From Treponema sp. (GTDB taxonomy: Bacteria; Spirochaetota; Spirochaetia; Treponematales; Treponemataceae): DNA of 64,000 nt. Positions 49,442 through 59,400 of the stretch are shown in pieces (position 1 is the first letter of the stretch; each line of letters begins with the position of its first letter). The position numbers and the translations under genes are program-made. Under the pieces are notes generated by a model. It did no database searches. It saw only the letters and a program-made list of their open reading frames with translations, and was not told where the DNA came from. The stretch spans positions 124,001 through 188,000 of the forward strand of contig JAGAZO010000008.1 of NCBI GenBank assembly GCA_017940005.1, in the 5' to 3' direction.

Positions 49442-51571
49442 TCAGATTTTTGTCTTTTTTACTGCTTTTTTGTGTACGTTTGCAGACGAGGTACGCTTTG
49501 TCGCTTGGGATATGTTTGTACGCACAGTTGATGTTGTTGCAATAGGCGATTTTTTAGCGGTACTTTTTGCAGCGTGCACTTTTGCTGATGTGTTTTTTGT
49601 AGATTGTTGCAGCTTTGCCCGTGCAGCGGGTTTCGCTGTTTTGAGCTGTTTTGCGTCTGTAGCGGATTTTGTTGCTCCAGATGTTTTTTTGACGGAATTT
49701 TTTGCAGATAGTGCCTGTGCTGCTGGTTTTGTTTTTTGCATGCCGTTTTCTTGCTGGCGCAGCTGTAGCTTGCCATACTGCTGTTCACCGCGTTGCGCGC
49801 CGGCATATATCGTGATTTTCTCGCGCATTTTTCTCATCGTATGTGCTGGTATCGTGCAGCATATCATATTGTATGCGCAATATGCGAGCACGACGATTGC
49901 AAGCACAGCAGGAAGCCAGTTGCCGAGCAGCGCGTACACTGTCATCTGGTGTTTGTATACGGGAATAGACGCGGCAATTGCTCCCTCTTCAAAGAGCGGC
50001 ATGTCGGCACGCACGTTTCCCGCAGCGTCAACTACGGCGGAGTAGCCCGCGTTTGTGGAGCGCACGAGCGTTGTGCGAAATTCTATTGCGCGGTACGAGG
50101 CTATCACAAAATGCTGGTATTCTGCCGATTTTGTGTGCGACCACGAGTCGTCTGTCAAATTGATAAAAACTTCGCAGCCGTGCAAAAAGAGTGGTCTGCA
50201 CACGTCTGCGGGAAACGCGTCGCCAAAACAGACAGGTGTGCTCACGCGCACAAGCGGCCGAGCGTTTTCCTTTGCTACTTGCTCGCGCATTGTATCTGCA
50301 AGTGAGATGATTTTTACGCCGTCTTTTTGCTTTCGCTCGTGCCACTGCGCTGGAATATCAAAATAGACGTACTGGTCGCCTGCAACCCAGCCTGCCGAAA
50401 TTCCGACAACGCGCTGCATCAGCTGGCGCACAAGCTCATATTCTGTGCCGGGCAGCACTTCTGCGAACGGCACGAGATGAATTTTACCATATGAAGCGCG
50501 AAAGTTGCCGTCTGCGTCAAACAGCAGTGCCGCGTTGTTGTATTGCCGCGTCACGCTGTCCGCAAGGTACGAGCCTCCTATGATAAACGGCGTATTCATT
50601 CTTTTAATAAATTCTAAAAGCGGTTCATCTGTGGGGGAGTGCGCATAATGGCTTTCTGCGTGCGGGAACGCGTAGCGCAGCACTGCTTCACTCCATACGA
50701 CAATATCTGCCTGTTCGCCGCGCGCTTTGAATTCGTCGATTTTTTCTTCGGAGAGTTTTTGCGAGCGCAAAATCGAATCGCTGTCAGAGATTTCGTCCCA
50801 CGGATTTGAATTCTGCTGCACGAGCACAGCGTTGAGTTTTTTGTGCGGCGTGCGCGGCTTTGCATACTGGTATGCGCCATACACAAACGACAGCGCGAGC
50901 AAAATAGCAAACACGTTCACCGCGTTTTTATAAGATGAAAACAACGCGCGCGGAGCGAGCGCATGCGGCAATTTTTCTACGAGCAGCAGCCCTTCTGCGC
51001 ATACGGCGGAGCACAGCGCAAACAAAAACGACACGCCATACGCGCCTGTCAAATCTGCAATCTGCATGAGGAGGCGCCAGCGGAACGCAGTGCTCGAAAG
51101 CGTGCCCCATGGATACGCGAGAAACCCAAGTCCTGCCGCCTTAAACCACTCGTAGAGCGTGTACACGCTTGCAAACCAAAAGATGCGCAGTGGAATGCGG
51201 TATGATGTTATGGCGGAATTTTCACGTAGTGCATCTTTTGCGCTTGCATGCGTGTATGGCAAAAACAGCATTCTGCCTGCAATTATGCCGATAACGCCTG
51301 TTCCCGCGGCAGATGCGCCGAGCGTAAAAATAGCAAAATCTTTGAAAAACGCGAGCCAAAAGCTTGAAAGTACGTGTACTGCTGTCGTGTGCAGCGCGCC
51401 AAACACTGCCGCTTGCCTCCACGAACGACAATTTGACATAGCTATGTACAGCGGAATGAGTGAAATGAGTGCAATATATGGTGAACCGAATAAAAAAAGC
51501 TCGTTTGGAATTGCGAGCGAAACAAGAATTGCTGAAAAAATAACGTAAAAAACTTGTAAAAAGTCGCTCAT
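49442..51571 (-). CDS. lnt: Apolipoprotein N-acyltransferase with histone H1-like tail
   Basis: Adds the third acyl chain to lipoproteins at the inner membrane; 709 residues. About eight N-terminal hydrophobic helices, then the nitrilase domain (about 260-510): Glu in IVVWSEAVL, Lys in YGKIHLVPFAEVLPG, Cys in VSTPVCFGDAFP, with INLTDDSW nearby. After the last helix (LPAVLAIVVLAYCAYNM) comes a tail of about 100 residues rich in Lys, Ala, Ser and Thr, like bacterial histone H1 proteins. The start at 51571 lies six bases after TATAAT with no Shine-Dalgarno. Confidence 0.92.
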   Translation of the reverse strand: MSDFLQVFYVIFSAILVSLAIPNELFLFGSPYIALISLIPLYIAMSNCRSWRQAAVFGALHTTAVHVLSSFWLAFFKDFAIFTLGASAAGTGVIGIIAGRMLFLPYTHASAKDALRENSAITSYRIPLRIFWFASVYTLYEWFKAAGLGFLAYPWGTLSSTAFRWRLLMQIADLTGAYGVSFLFALCSAVCAEGLLLVEKLPHALAPRALFSSYKNAVNVFAILLALSFVYGAYQYAKPRTPHKKLNAVLVQQNSNPWDEISDSDSILRSQKLSEEKIDEFKARGEQADIVVWSEAVLRYAFPHAESHYAHSPTDEPLLEFIKRMNTPFIIGGSYLADSVTRQYNNAALLFDADGNFRASYGKIHLVPFAEVLPGTEYELVRQLMQRVVGISAGWVAGDQYVYFDIPAQWHERKQKDGVKIISLADTMREQVAKENARPLVRVSTPVCFGDAFPADVCRPLFLHGCEVFINLTDDSWSHTKSAEYQHFVIASYRAIEFRTTLVRSTNAGYSAVVDAAGNVRADMPLFEEGAIAASIPVYKHQMTVYALLGNWLPAVLAIVVLAYCAYNMICCTIPAHTMRKMREKITIYAGAQRGEQQYGKLQLRQQENGMQKTKPAAQALSAKNSVKKTSGATKSATDAKQLKTAKPAARAKLQQSTKNTSAKVHAAKSTAKKSPIATTSTVRTNISQATKRTSSANVHKKAVKKTKI

Positions 51572-51606
51572 TCGTATATTATAATACATGTTAGAACTAT
51601 ATACAA
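51554..51606. promoter_or_regulatory. Divergent overlapping promoters of lnt and the galactokinase-like gene
   Basis: Minus strand: TTGTAT (51601-51606), 17 bp, TATAAT (51578-51583), six bases, lnt ATG. Plus strand: TTGTAA (51554-51559), 17 bp, TATTAT (51577-51582). The two -10 elements lie on top of each other. Confidence 0.6.
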
Positions 51607-51618
51607 GTAAGGGATTTA

Positions 51619-52809
51619 ATGGAATGCATAGAACAGGTGAATGATGCCCACAAAAGTGAATATGAAGTTTTGCCTGATGTGACGGCTGCAGCTCCAGGTC
51701 GCTTTCACCTTATCGGAGAACATTCATGGTTTTTTAAAGATAAGACTCTCTCAATGGCAATAAATCTTTTGGTGCATGTTGCTGTGTCAAAGCGGTCTGA
51801 CTTTGCGCTTAAATTTTATTTTCCGCAACTCGGAGAGAAAAAACGCGCAAATCTTTCTTCTATAAAGTTTCGCAGAGAAGACAGATGGGCAAATGCTGTA
51901 AAAGCAATTATCTATGGGTATGCGTCGGGCGGCTTTGAAATGGGTGGTGTGAATGTTACCGTATACAGCGACATTCTTCCGTCAGCGGGATTTGGCATTA
52001 CGACCGCAATCAAAGTTGCAAGCGCGATTGCGCTGAAAAAACTTTTCAATATCAAATGCTCTGATGCCGAGTTGCTGCAAGTAATAGAACGTGGTAACAA
52101 GCTTTTTCTTGAAACGGGAAACTACATCGCCGATAATTTTTCAGCGCTTTTTTCAAAGGCGGGCAAGCTGCTTGTCACTGACCACGCCCGCGCTTCATTC
52201 GATTACATTGACTATCCGTTTAAAGACAAGCTGATAATGCTCACCGATGCGCGCGTGCCGCGTATTTCAGTGTGGAATGAGACGTCTATTTACGAACCGC
52301 AAAATGCACTGTTGCTCGGCGAATTGCACGAACTCAAGAAAAGCGTATATGGTGGGTGGAAATACGAGAGCAATGTCACTGATGTAAACGAAGTGCTTTC
52401 TGTTGTAAGTGAAGATACGCGGCGCAGGCTCTTGTGCATTATGCGCGAGCATGGCGATGTACTCAATGCCCGCGAAGCTCTCAAAAAGAATGATTTTGGT
52501 GCATTTGCCCGCGCAATAAATCACAGCCATGAAAGCATGAAAGAGCTGTTTGAAATCTCATGCCCTGAAATAGACTGGATTTTGAAGCGCGTCGGAGAAC
52601 TTGAGCCAAATCTTGAGCAGTTGAGCAATCCGGTGACGTGCGGGCGCATTACGGGCAAGGGGTTTGGCAGATGCCTCTACGCGTTTATGCGCAGGACTGA
52701 CGAAAAGAAATTTAAAGAGAAATTAAACGAGTACGAGCGTATTTTTGGCTTTCACCCGTCAACATATGAAGTGCTACCGTCTGACGGAGCGCATATTGTA
52801 AAAAATTAG
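51619..52809 (+). CDS. Galactokinase-like GHMP kinase
   Basis: A 396-residue small-molecule kinase. GHMP motif 1 is APGRFHLIGEHSWFF, close to the galactokinase signature but without the usual TDYN. Motif 2 is PSAGFGITTAIKVASAIAL, in which the standard GLSSSA is changed, and motif 3 is CGRITGKGFGRCLYAFM. The three motifs in order and the length support a GalK-related sugar kinase, but the altered motif 2 makes the substrate uncertain. AAGGGA precedes the ATG. Followed by surE after 15 bp. Confidence 0.8.
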   Translation: MECIEQVNDAHKSEYEVLPDVTAAAPGRFHLIGEHSWFFKDKTLSMAINLLVHVAVSKRSDFALKFYFPQLGEKKRANLSSIKFRREDRWANAVKAIIYGYASGGFEMGGVNVTVYSDILPSAGFGITTAIKVASAIALKKLFNIKCSDAELLQVIERGNKLFLETGNYIADNFSALFSKAGKLLVTDHARASFDYIDYPFKDKLIMLTDARVPRISVWNETSIYEPQNALLLGELHELKKSVYGGWKYESNVTDVNEVLSVVSEDTRRRLLCIMREHGDVLNAREALKKNDFGAFARAINHSHESMKELFEISCPEIDWILKRVGELEPNLEQLSNPVTCGRITGKGFGRCLYAFMRRTDEKKFKEKLNEYERIFGFHPSTYEVLPSDGAHIVKN

Positions 52810-52824
52810 AATGAGGCATTTTCT

Positions 52825-53592
52825 ATGAGGATAGTGTTGACAAACGATGACGGATTTGAATCGGAAGGGATAAACGTGCTTGCAACACATTTGTCAGATG
52901 AGCATGAAGTATGGATTGTTGCGCCAGATAGGAATCGTTCCGCTGTTTCAAACAGCATTACGATGAACAAAGCGCTAAAAATAAAAAAAATACGCGAGCG
53001 CGTCTATTCATGCTCGGGTACGCCTGTTGACTGCGTCATCGTTGCTTTAAAAAGCGGCTTGGTGAGTGGCGTACCTGATGTTGTCATGTCGGGAATAAAT
53101 CGTGGGCCGAATATAGGCACGGATATACTTTATTCGGGTACATGCGCGGGAGCGCGGCAAGCGGTGCTCTACGGCGTGCCGGGCATTGCACTCAGCGTTT
53201 CATCTTTTGACAATGCATGGCAGTATGATGCAATGGCAAGATTTGCAAAGAAGAATATCAACAGTTTGATTGCGCTTACACATACATCGCATAGAGACGG
53301 CACGCCTGACGGTGAATGTTTTTTTGTCAATGTGAATGGTGCATCGTGCGAGCAATACAGCGGTGTCCAGTATGCAGATGAAATTTCATTCCGCGAATAC
53401 TGTGATGGAATGCATCTGCTCGATGCGCCCGACGGTGCAACATACGGTTTTTTCTGTGGCGGGAATATCGTGTCGCATGGGGGCGTTACAAGCGACAGTG
53501 CGATATGCGAAAAAAACTATGTCGCTGTGTCGCGTGTGTATGCGGAGCCATGCGTAAGCAAACATATGGACGGCATCTCGTTTTCAGTGTAA
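52825..53592 (+). CDS. surE: 5'/3'-nucleotidase SurE
   Basis: Metal-dependent nucleoside monophosphate phosphatase, 255 residues. The metal site MRIVLTNDDGFESEGI is at the start, with PDRNRSAVSNSITM and SGINRGPNIGTDILYSGT as further signatures. The family motif AREG variant appears as SGTCAGARQAVLYG. It is probably cotranscribed with the kinase upstream and the TPR gene downstream (22 bp). Confident by family. Confidence 0.95.
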   Translation: MRIVLTNDDGFESEGINVLATHLSDEHEVWIVAPDRNRSAVSNSITMNKALKIKKIRERVYSCSGTPVDCVIVALKSGLVSGVPDVVMSGINRGPNIGTDILYSGTCAGARQAVLYGVPGIALSVSSFDNAWQYDAMARFAKKNINSLIALTHTSHRDGTPDGECFFVNVNGASCEQYSGVQYADEISFREYCDGMHLLDAPDGATYGFFCGGNIVSHGGVTSDSAICEKNYVAVSRVYAEPCVSKHMDGISFSV

Positions 53593-53614
53593 AATAACAG
53601 GTGCGGGTGGGACT

Positions 53615-54319
53615 ATGATGAAGGAGCAAAAAAGAACTCATCAAACGCAGGATATTCTGCAAAAGGGCGTGCAGCTCTATCGGCAAAAAAAATATACAGA
53701 TTCGCTCACGTTTTTTCTCGGGCTTCCTGCGGATACGAGCATAGACAGCATAGAGCTTGCGTATTACATCGGATTATGCTATGCAAAGCTTGAGCGGTGG
53801 GAAGACGCGCTTTTGTATCTTGAACAGGTAGTCACTTCAGGCACGGAGCTTGACCGCGTGCTGCAGTGCCGCTTTTTGCTTGCAGTCATCTATGCGCTTT
53901 CGGGGCGCAAGCGCCTTGCAGAATTTGAGCTTAACAAATTGCTTGAGACAGGCTATCAAACTGCTTCGGTGTACGCGGCTATTGCGTATGTAGCATGGGA
54001 GCAGGACGACGTTGAAAAGAGCTTGCAGTATTATGAAAAATCGCTTGAGGCTGACCCGGAAAATCTTACGTCGCTCAACGGCATGGGGTATGTGCTCGCA
54101 TGCGAAAACAAAGATTTGACAAAAGCGCTTTCATACTGCAAAAAGGCGACAGAAGCTGAACCGAAGTCTGCGGCGTGCCTTGATTCTCTTGGGTGGGTGT
54201 ATTTCAAGCTGGGGCTGCTGAAAGAGGCAAAAAAATATCTTGATGCGGCGCAAAAACTTGACGGCGGCAACGAGATAATTCGCGAGCATATGCGGCAGAT
54301 TTCTGCTTCCAGGGATTGA
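53615..54319 (+). CDS. Cytoplasmic TPR protein
   Basis: A 234-residue protein made of about five tetratricopeptide repeats from residue 15 to 225, for example IELAYYIGLCYAKLERWEDA and ACLDSLGWVYFKLGLLKEAK. No signal peptide is present. TPR arrays bind partner peptides. The adjacent exported NHL protein starts three bases after its stop, so the pair is cotranscribed; whether they interact is unknown. Confidence 0.8.
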   Translation: MMKEQKRTHQTQDILQKGVQLYRQKKYTDSLTFFLGLPADTSIDSIELAYYIGLCYAKLERWEDALLYLEQVVTSGTELDRVLQCRFLLAVIYALSGRKRLAEFELNKLLETGYQTASVYAAIAYVAWEQDDVEKSLQYYEKSLEADPENLTSLNGMGYVLACENKDLTKALSYCKKATEAEPKSAACLDSLGWVYFKLGLLKEAKKYLDAAQKLDGGNEIIREHMRQISASRD

Positions 54320-54322
54320 CCG

Positions 54323-56395
54323 ATGAAAAAATCACATGGCGTACTAAAATCATTTTTTTTCACGTGCGCGCTGTGTGCGTGCGCGGCTGTCTTTGCGCAG
54401 GACAATACTGCGGGGCTCTATGCGCCAGGCAGAATGCGGACGGCTGAAGAAGGTTTGGCTGCAGAAGAGTTCAGGCGCGGCGTGCAAGCGTATTACCGCG
54501 GCGCGTTCAACGAAGCTGTCATGCTGCTTGAGCGCGCGCTTTCGTACAAAAGCGACGACAACCTTATTCTCGATTGGCTCGGCAAAGCGTACTACCGCAG
54601 CGGCATGGAAGGCGAAGCGCTTGCCGCGTGGAAGCGCGTGTATGACAACGGCTACGGCGGCATCCTCTTGCAGAATAGGATTGAAGTGGTGAGCGAGCGA
54701 CGCATCACCGGTACGTCATATGAAAATGAGTTGCGCTACACAGAGGCGGGCAGTTTTCCCGGCATGAACGGCAATACGCTTATTTTTGGCGAGCCTGTAT
54801 CAGTTTTGCCTGAAGACGACGGCAGCGCGTGGATAGTTGCATACGGCACGAACGAGCTTGTTAAGATAAATGTGAATGGCACAGTAGTGCGCCGCGCAGA
54901 GGGGCCGCTCAACGGGTTTGACCGCCCGCTCGACATCATCAAGCTGCGCGACAGCAATCTGCTCGTGAGCGAGAGTGCGGGCGACCGTCTTGCGCTGCTC
55001 AATTCAAACGGTGGATTTATCAAATATATCGGTGCGAAAGGAAGAGGCGTTGGACAGTGCATAGGGCCGCAGTACCTTGCCGAAGACAGCAACGGCAACA
55101 TTTACGTGACTGATTACGGCAACAGCCGTGTCGATGTGTTTGACAAAGATGGCAACGGGCTTTTTTATTTTGGCAGGGCTGAAGGCGGCTTTGCAGGATT
55201 GCAGGGGCCGACAGGCATTGCGGTCATCGACTACCGCGTGTATGTGGCAGACAGTGTAACAGGTGCAATTTATGAATTCGACACGGCGGGCAATTTTGTG
55301 CGCAACCTCGTGCAAGAAAAAACATTTTATCGCCCCGAGTCTATGAAAATGTGGGCAGGCTATCTTGTCATATGCGATTCCAATAAAGTCATTTCCGTAG
55401 ACACAAGCACTGGCGCAACATATGAAAGCGCGCGCACGGGAAATGCGCCTTCGCGATTGACAAGCGCAGTGCCCGATGTGAACGGCAATGTGCTCGTCAC
55501 CGACATGCGCTCAAACGAAGTGTATGTCATGGCAAAGATGCAGGAGCTTATAGGCGGACTGTTTGTACAGATTGAGCGCGTAAACGCAGATAGATTTCCC
55601 AACGTGACGATAGAGTTGCGCGTAGAAAATCGCCACCGTCAGAGTGTTGTGGGCTTGCGTGAAGAAAACTTTTACATCACTGAAAACAAGCGTCCCGTTT
55701 CACAGCAGCGGCTTGTGGGAGCTGCTTCAAACAACACTGTGCAAGATGTGACGCTCGTTATTGACCGCTCATCTGAAAGCGCGCCGTACACTGCGCAAAT
55801 TCAAACAGCGGTGCGTGAGCTTGCTGCAGGCATGAACGGGCAGGGAACGCTGCGAATAGTTTCTGCGGGAAGCATTCCTGCTACCGAGTATGCAGGCTCA
55901 CCGGACGCTGCGCAGCAGTTCGCGTTGTCTGCGCTTAAAACGCCCGTCTCGCACGATGTGCCGCTCGATTTGGCATTCCGCCTCGCCGCAAATGATTTGA
56001 TAAACGCGGAGCCAAAGCGCGCTATCATCTTTATCACTGCGGGCGGAGTAACGCAAAACGCATTTACGCGCTACGGGCTTGCAGAGATTGCAGCATATCT
56101 CAACAACAACTCTATCGCGTTTTCGACTGTGTTGCTTTCACCGCGCGCCGCTGCTCCTGAAATCAGCTACGTGTGCGAGAACACTGAAGGCGGCGAATAC
56201 TACGTGTACCGCAGCGTCGGGCTTGCGTCTGTCATAGATGATTTGCGTGCTCTGCCGTCAGGTTTGTATCAGCTTTCGTATGTGTCTTCGCTCAACACAA
56301 ACTTGGGCACGGCGTATCTTGCGCTTGAAGCGGAGACATACCTTATGAACAGGAGCGGTCGCGACGAAAGCGGCTACTTTGCGCCGCTGCAGTAG
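54323..56395 (+). CDS. Exported TPR/NHL-repeat/VWA-like protein
   Basis: A 690-residue periplasmic or surface protein with signal peptide (FFFTCALCACAAVFAQ, cleavage near residue 26). Residues 45-110 hold a TPR pair (GVQAYYRGAFNEAVMLLERA). Residues 150-415 form an NHL-type beta-propeller, with repeats such as DSNGNIYVTDYGNSRVDVFD. Residues 430-680 look like a von Willebrand A-type domain (VTLVIDRSSESAPYTAQIQT, AIIFITAGG), with the MIDAS replaced by DRSSES. It resembles a conserved treponemal exported protein. Likely a protein-interaction scaffold. Confidence 0.75.
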   Translation: MKKSHGVLKSFFFTCALCACAAVFAQDNTAGLYAPGRMRTAEEGLAAEEFRRGVQAYYRGAFNEAVMLLERALSYKSDDNLILDWLGKAYYRSGMEGEALAAWKRVYDNGYGGILLQNRIEVVSERRITGTSYENELRYTEAGSFPGMNGNTLIFGEPVSVLPEDDGSAWIVAYGTNELVKINVNGTVVRRAEGPLNGFDRPLDIIKLRDSNLLVSESAGDRLALLNSNGGFIKYIGAKGRGVGQCIGPQYLAEDSNGNIYVTDYGNSRVDVFDKDGNGLFYFGRAEGGFAGLQGPTGIAVIDYRVYVADSVTGAIYEFDTAGNFVRNLVQEKTFYRPESMKMWAGYLVICDSNKVISVDTSTGATYESARTGNAPSRLTSAVPDVNGNVLVTDMRSNEVYVMAKMQELIGGLFVQIERVNADRFPNVTIELRVENRHRQSVVGLREENFYITENKRPVSQQRLVGAASNNTVQDVTLVIDRSSESAPYTAQIQTAVRELAAGMNGQGTLRIVSAGSIPATEYAGSPDAAQQFALSALKTPVSHDVPLDLAFRLAANDLINAEPKRAIIFITAGGVTQNAFTRYGLAEIAAYLNNNSIAFSTVLLSPRAAAPEISYVCENTEGGEYYVYRSVGLASVIDDLRALPSGLYQLSYVSSLNTNLGTAYLALEAETYLMNRSGRDESGYFAPLQ

Positions 56396-56432
56396 CATGT
56401 GGCGGTGAGTTTGTTCCTTTGCAAACGATGCG

Positions 56433-59400
56433 CTAAAATTCGAGTTTTGCGCCGAGCGAAAGCGCGAGCGAGAGGCGCATTGATTCGTTTGTGACGCTTG
56501 CATATGCGAGCGTTGCGCCGCATGAAATCGTTGTGTATGAAAGCAGCTTCATTTCCATCGTGTTTGCAAATGCGTAATTCTGATGCAATTTTTTGTTGCG
56601 CGAGGAAATCATCGCGTCAAAGCTCATCGTGCGCGTAATGTCCGCGCGCGCCTTGTCGTATTTTTTCCAGATGAATGCGACAAGATATGCGAGCGGACTT
56701 ATCTTGCCTTTTCGCTTCCAAACAGCTGTCGTTTGCGCGCTCCAGTCGCCATCAGTTTCCCACGTGAACTCTATGCCTGTCTTGAGCGTGTCAAAATCAT
56801 TGAGATAAAAATTCTGCTGCGTGTACAGCGAGAGCGCAAACGTTGTGTGATTGGGATGAGCGCGCGGGATTTTTATTGCGCCAGTAATAGACGTAACGTA
56901 TTCATCAAGCTCAAACCAGGTGAATGCACGGAGCGCGCTTTGCGAGCCGAAAATGTTGAACGCTGTTGTGACAAGCGTTGTCTTGATTTGATACACGTCG
57001 CTTTCATTTTTTGATGTGCGTATGTCGCGCTCCAACGCAAGCTGCGCGGACGACGGCGCAAAAAAATCGAGCAGTGACGCTGAAAGTTGCCGCTTCCACG
57101 AAACACTGTAGCGCGTGGCGTAGTACAGCGAGTCTGATGATTGCGCTGTGGGCGACGTGTCTTTGAGCACTGCGTTTGCGAGGTTTTCGCTTATTAAATC
57201 GTAGAATGGAAACGCGTAAAAATACCACGAGCGTTTTTTCCACGCGGAAAAAAGTTTTTCGTAGTCGGAACGGTAACTTCCACCCGCACTCACGATTTCA
57301 GAGCCGCCGCCTTTCTTTTCCCATTCAACTGCAAACGTGTTGCCGCCTATTTTGAACGGAAACGAAGAGAGGAACGATGTGGTGTCTGCAAAGACAATGT
57401 GCGCTGCAGCAGTGTACGAGCCGTCGGTTTTAAAGATGATTTTAGGATTGAATGATGAAAACGGCAGGAGTGCGCTCGCCTGTATTTCATTTGTGTTTGT
57501 GCGTGAACTCGCTTCACTTGCGCCGTTTGAATAGGCAAGGCGCGCAGAAGAAAGCCAGCCGCGCGCTATTGTGTCAAATGACGTGCGCTGTTTTATTTTT
57601 TGCGCAATCTGCGATTTTGCGCGCACTTCTGCTTTCCATGTGTCTTTGCCGAACGACGAAGCGAGCGCCGCTTCCAACTTTTGATTGCTGCTCCACATGC
57701 TGCTCGACGCGTGCGTTGCAAACGAAAGTGAAAGCGGTACATGCAGCTCGCCAAAGTTGAGCGAAAATGCGTCCGCGTATTCTGTGCTGCCCGCTGCGTG
57801 GTCGTAGCGGTATGCATCTGAAAACGATATGACTGAAAAAAGTGGCGTTGTCGTTCCCACGCTGTATCCTGCTGTTGCAAGCGCGCCTTTTTCCGCGCTC
57901 GAAAACGATGCGTCAGTTGCAACTGCAATCGATGCGATTGTTGCGCGTGCCGAAGCGTCTGCCGTCAGCACAAACGAATGAGCCGACGACGAGACAGTGC
58001 CGTGTTCTTTTGCTGCGGCTGCGAGCGATACGTCTTCTACAATGGAAAAACCGTTTTTACTTGCAAGAACAACGCCGTCTTTTTTGTACGACGCTTTTGT
58101 CACATTTGCGAACATGCCGTGCACTGTGCTGCCGTCAAGGTACAATTCGTCGAACGTGAATGAGCCTTTTTTGTATGCGTTCCCAGCTGCTGCTGTGTCT
58201 ATTGTCATTTTTAATCGCGTTGGAATGACTGCGGTGTTTATCTGCGCAGTTGCGACTTCGGTATCATCTATGAAAACTTTTTTGTCTGCAAGGTTGATTG
58301 TTAAAAGATGATAGACGTTGTTTGCAAATGTTGCAAATTTTGCGTGCTCAATTTCAAATTGTACGGCAGCGATTACCTCATCATCGATTGAAGGCGCATT
58401 TGAGTCGAGCACAAATGTAATTGCACTTTCAGCTGTTGTCGCGCTTCCGCTGTATTCATCTTCACCTGAATATTTAAAATACATGTTGAGCGTTTTGTAC
58501 GGCGCAATGTCAACTTCGTCAAAATATTTTGCAAGCGTTATGCGCCGCTCATCATCTTCTGCAGGAAGAGATGCTGCATCGTTTTTCCACGTGACAACGC
58601 TTGCGTAATTTGTGCCTGTGTTGAACTTTGACGCGTTCGGCACATCTGGTGCCGCTTCTTGCCGCACTGCTGCCGTCATGGCAGAGCTGTAGACGCGTGT
58701 GAATACTGACTGCACCGCTGTTTCATACGGACCGATTGTGAGTGTACCGGAAGCGGCAGTTCCCGTGTTCACAACGATGATGCGCGCGTCGTGATATTTT
58801 GTGAGGCGCGAGCGGTCGTAGTCGGTGAGCGCGACGGTGACTGTTTGCCAGCCGTTTGCATGTGCGCCGTACCCGTCGAGATACAGCGGAGATACAACAT
58901 CGCGCAATGTATTTGGAGATGATGAGTTTGCAAGCGAAATCTTCCACGTGGGGATTTTGTTTTTTGCTTCAGCGCGCTCATCAAAATCTGAAGATGCGTC
59001 AACGCCGAGCTGCAAGTACACGTCGCAATCTGCACTCAATGAGGCTGTCTTTAATCCGAGCGAAAACGCTGTTCCCGATGAAAACGAGCTGCCACCACTC
59101 AAGGTGATTGAGACTGCCGTCCACTCGCCGCTGTTTGAAAAGGTGCATTCGAGCGGAATCACGTAGCCCGATATGCCGTTCTCTCGCGTGCCGCTCACGC
59201 TGCTTGGTGGAATGTAGCGCGCTTCGTCTAACGTCGTGAGCGGCGTGTCGTTTGGCGGGCGGTCGTTTATCACAGGCACGAAGCCGCTTGGCAAACGCCG
59301 TCCGCTCGTGCTTGCAAGATAGAATGTGCTGCTTTTTTCGTCGTCCATGCCGAGCACGCGGTATGTGCCCGTGACGTTTTTATGTTCTACAGAAGCGAGC

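Noticed and set aside
49442-49806. Independent histone H1-like gene within the lnt end
   Set aside because: An internal ATG precedes the basic tail but has no ribosome site or promoter, and the frame is continuous with lnt.
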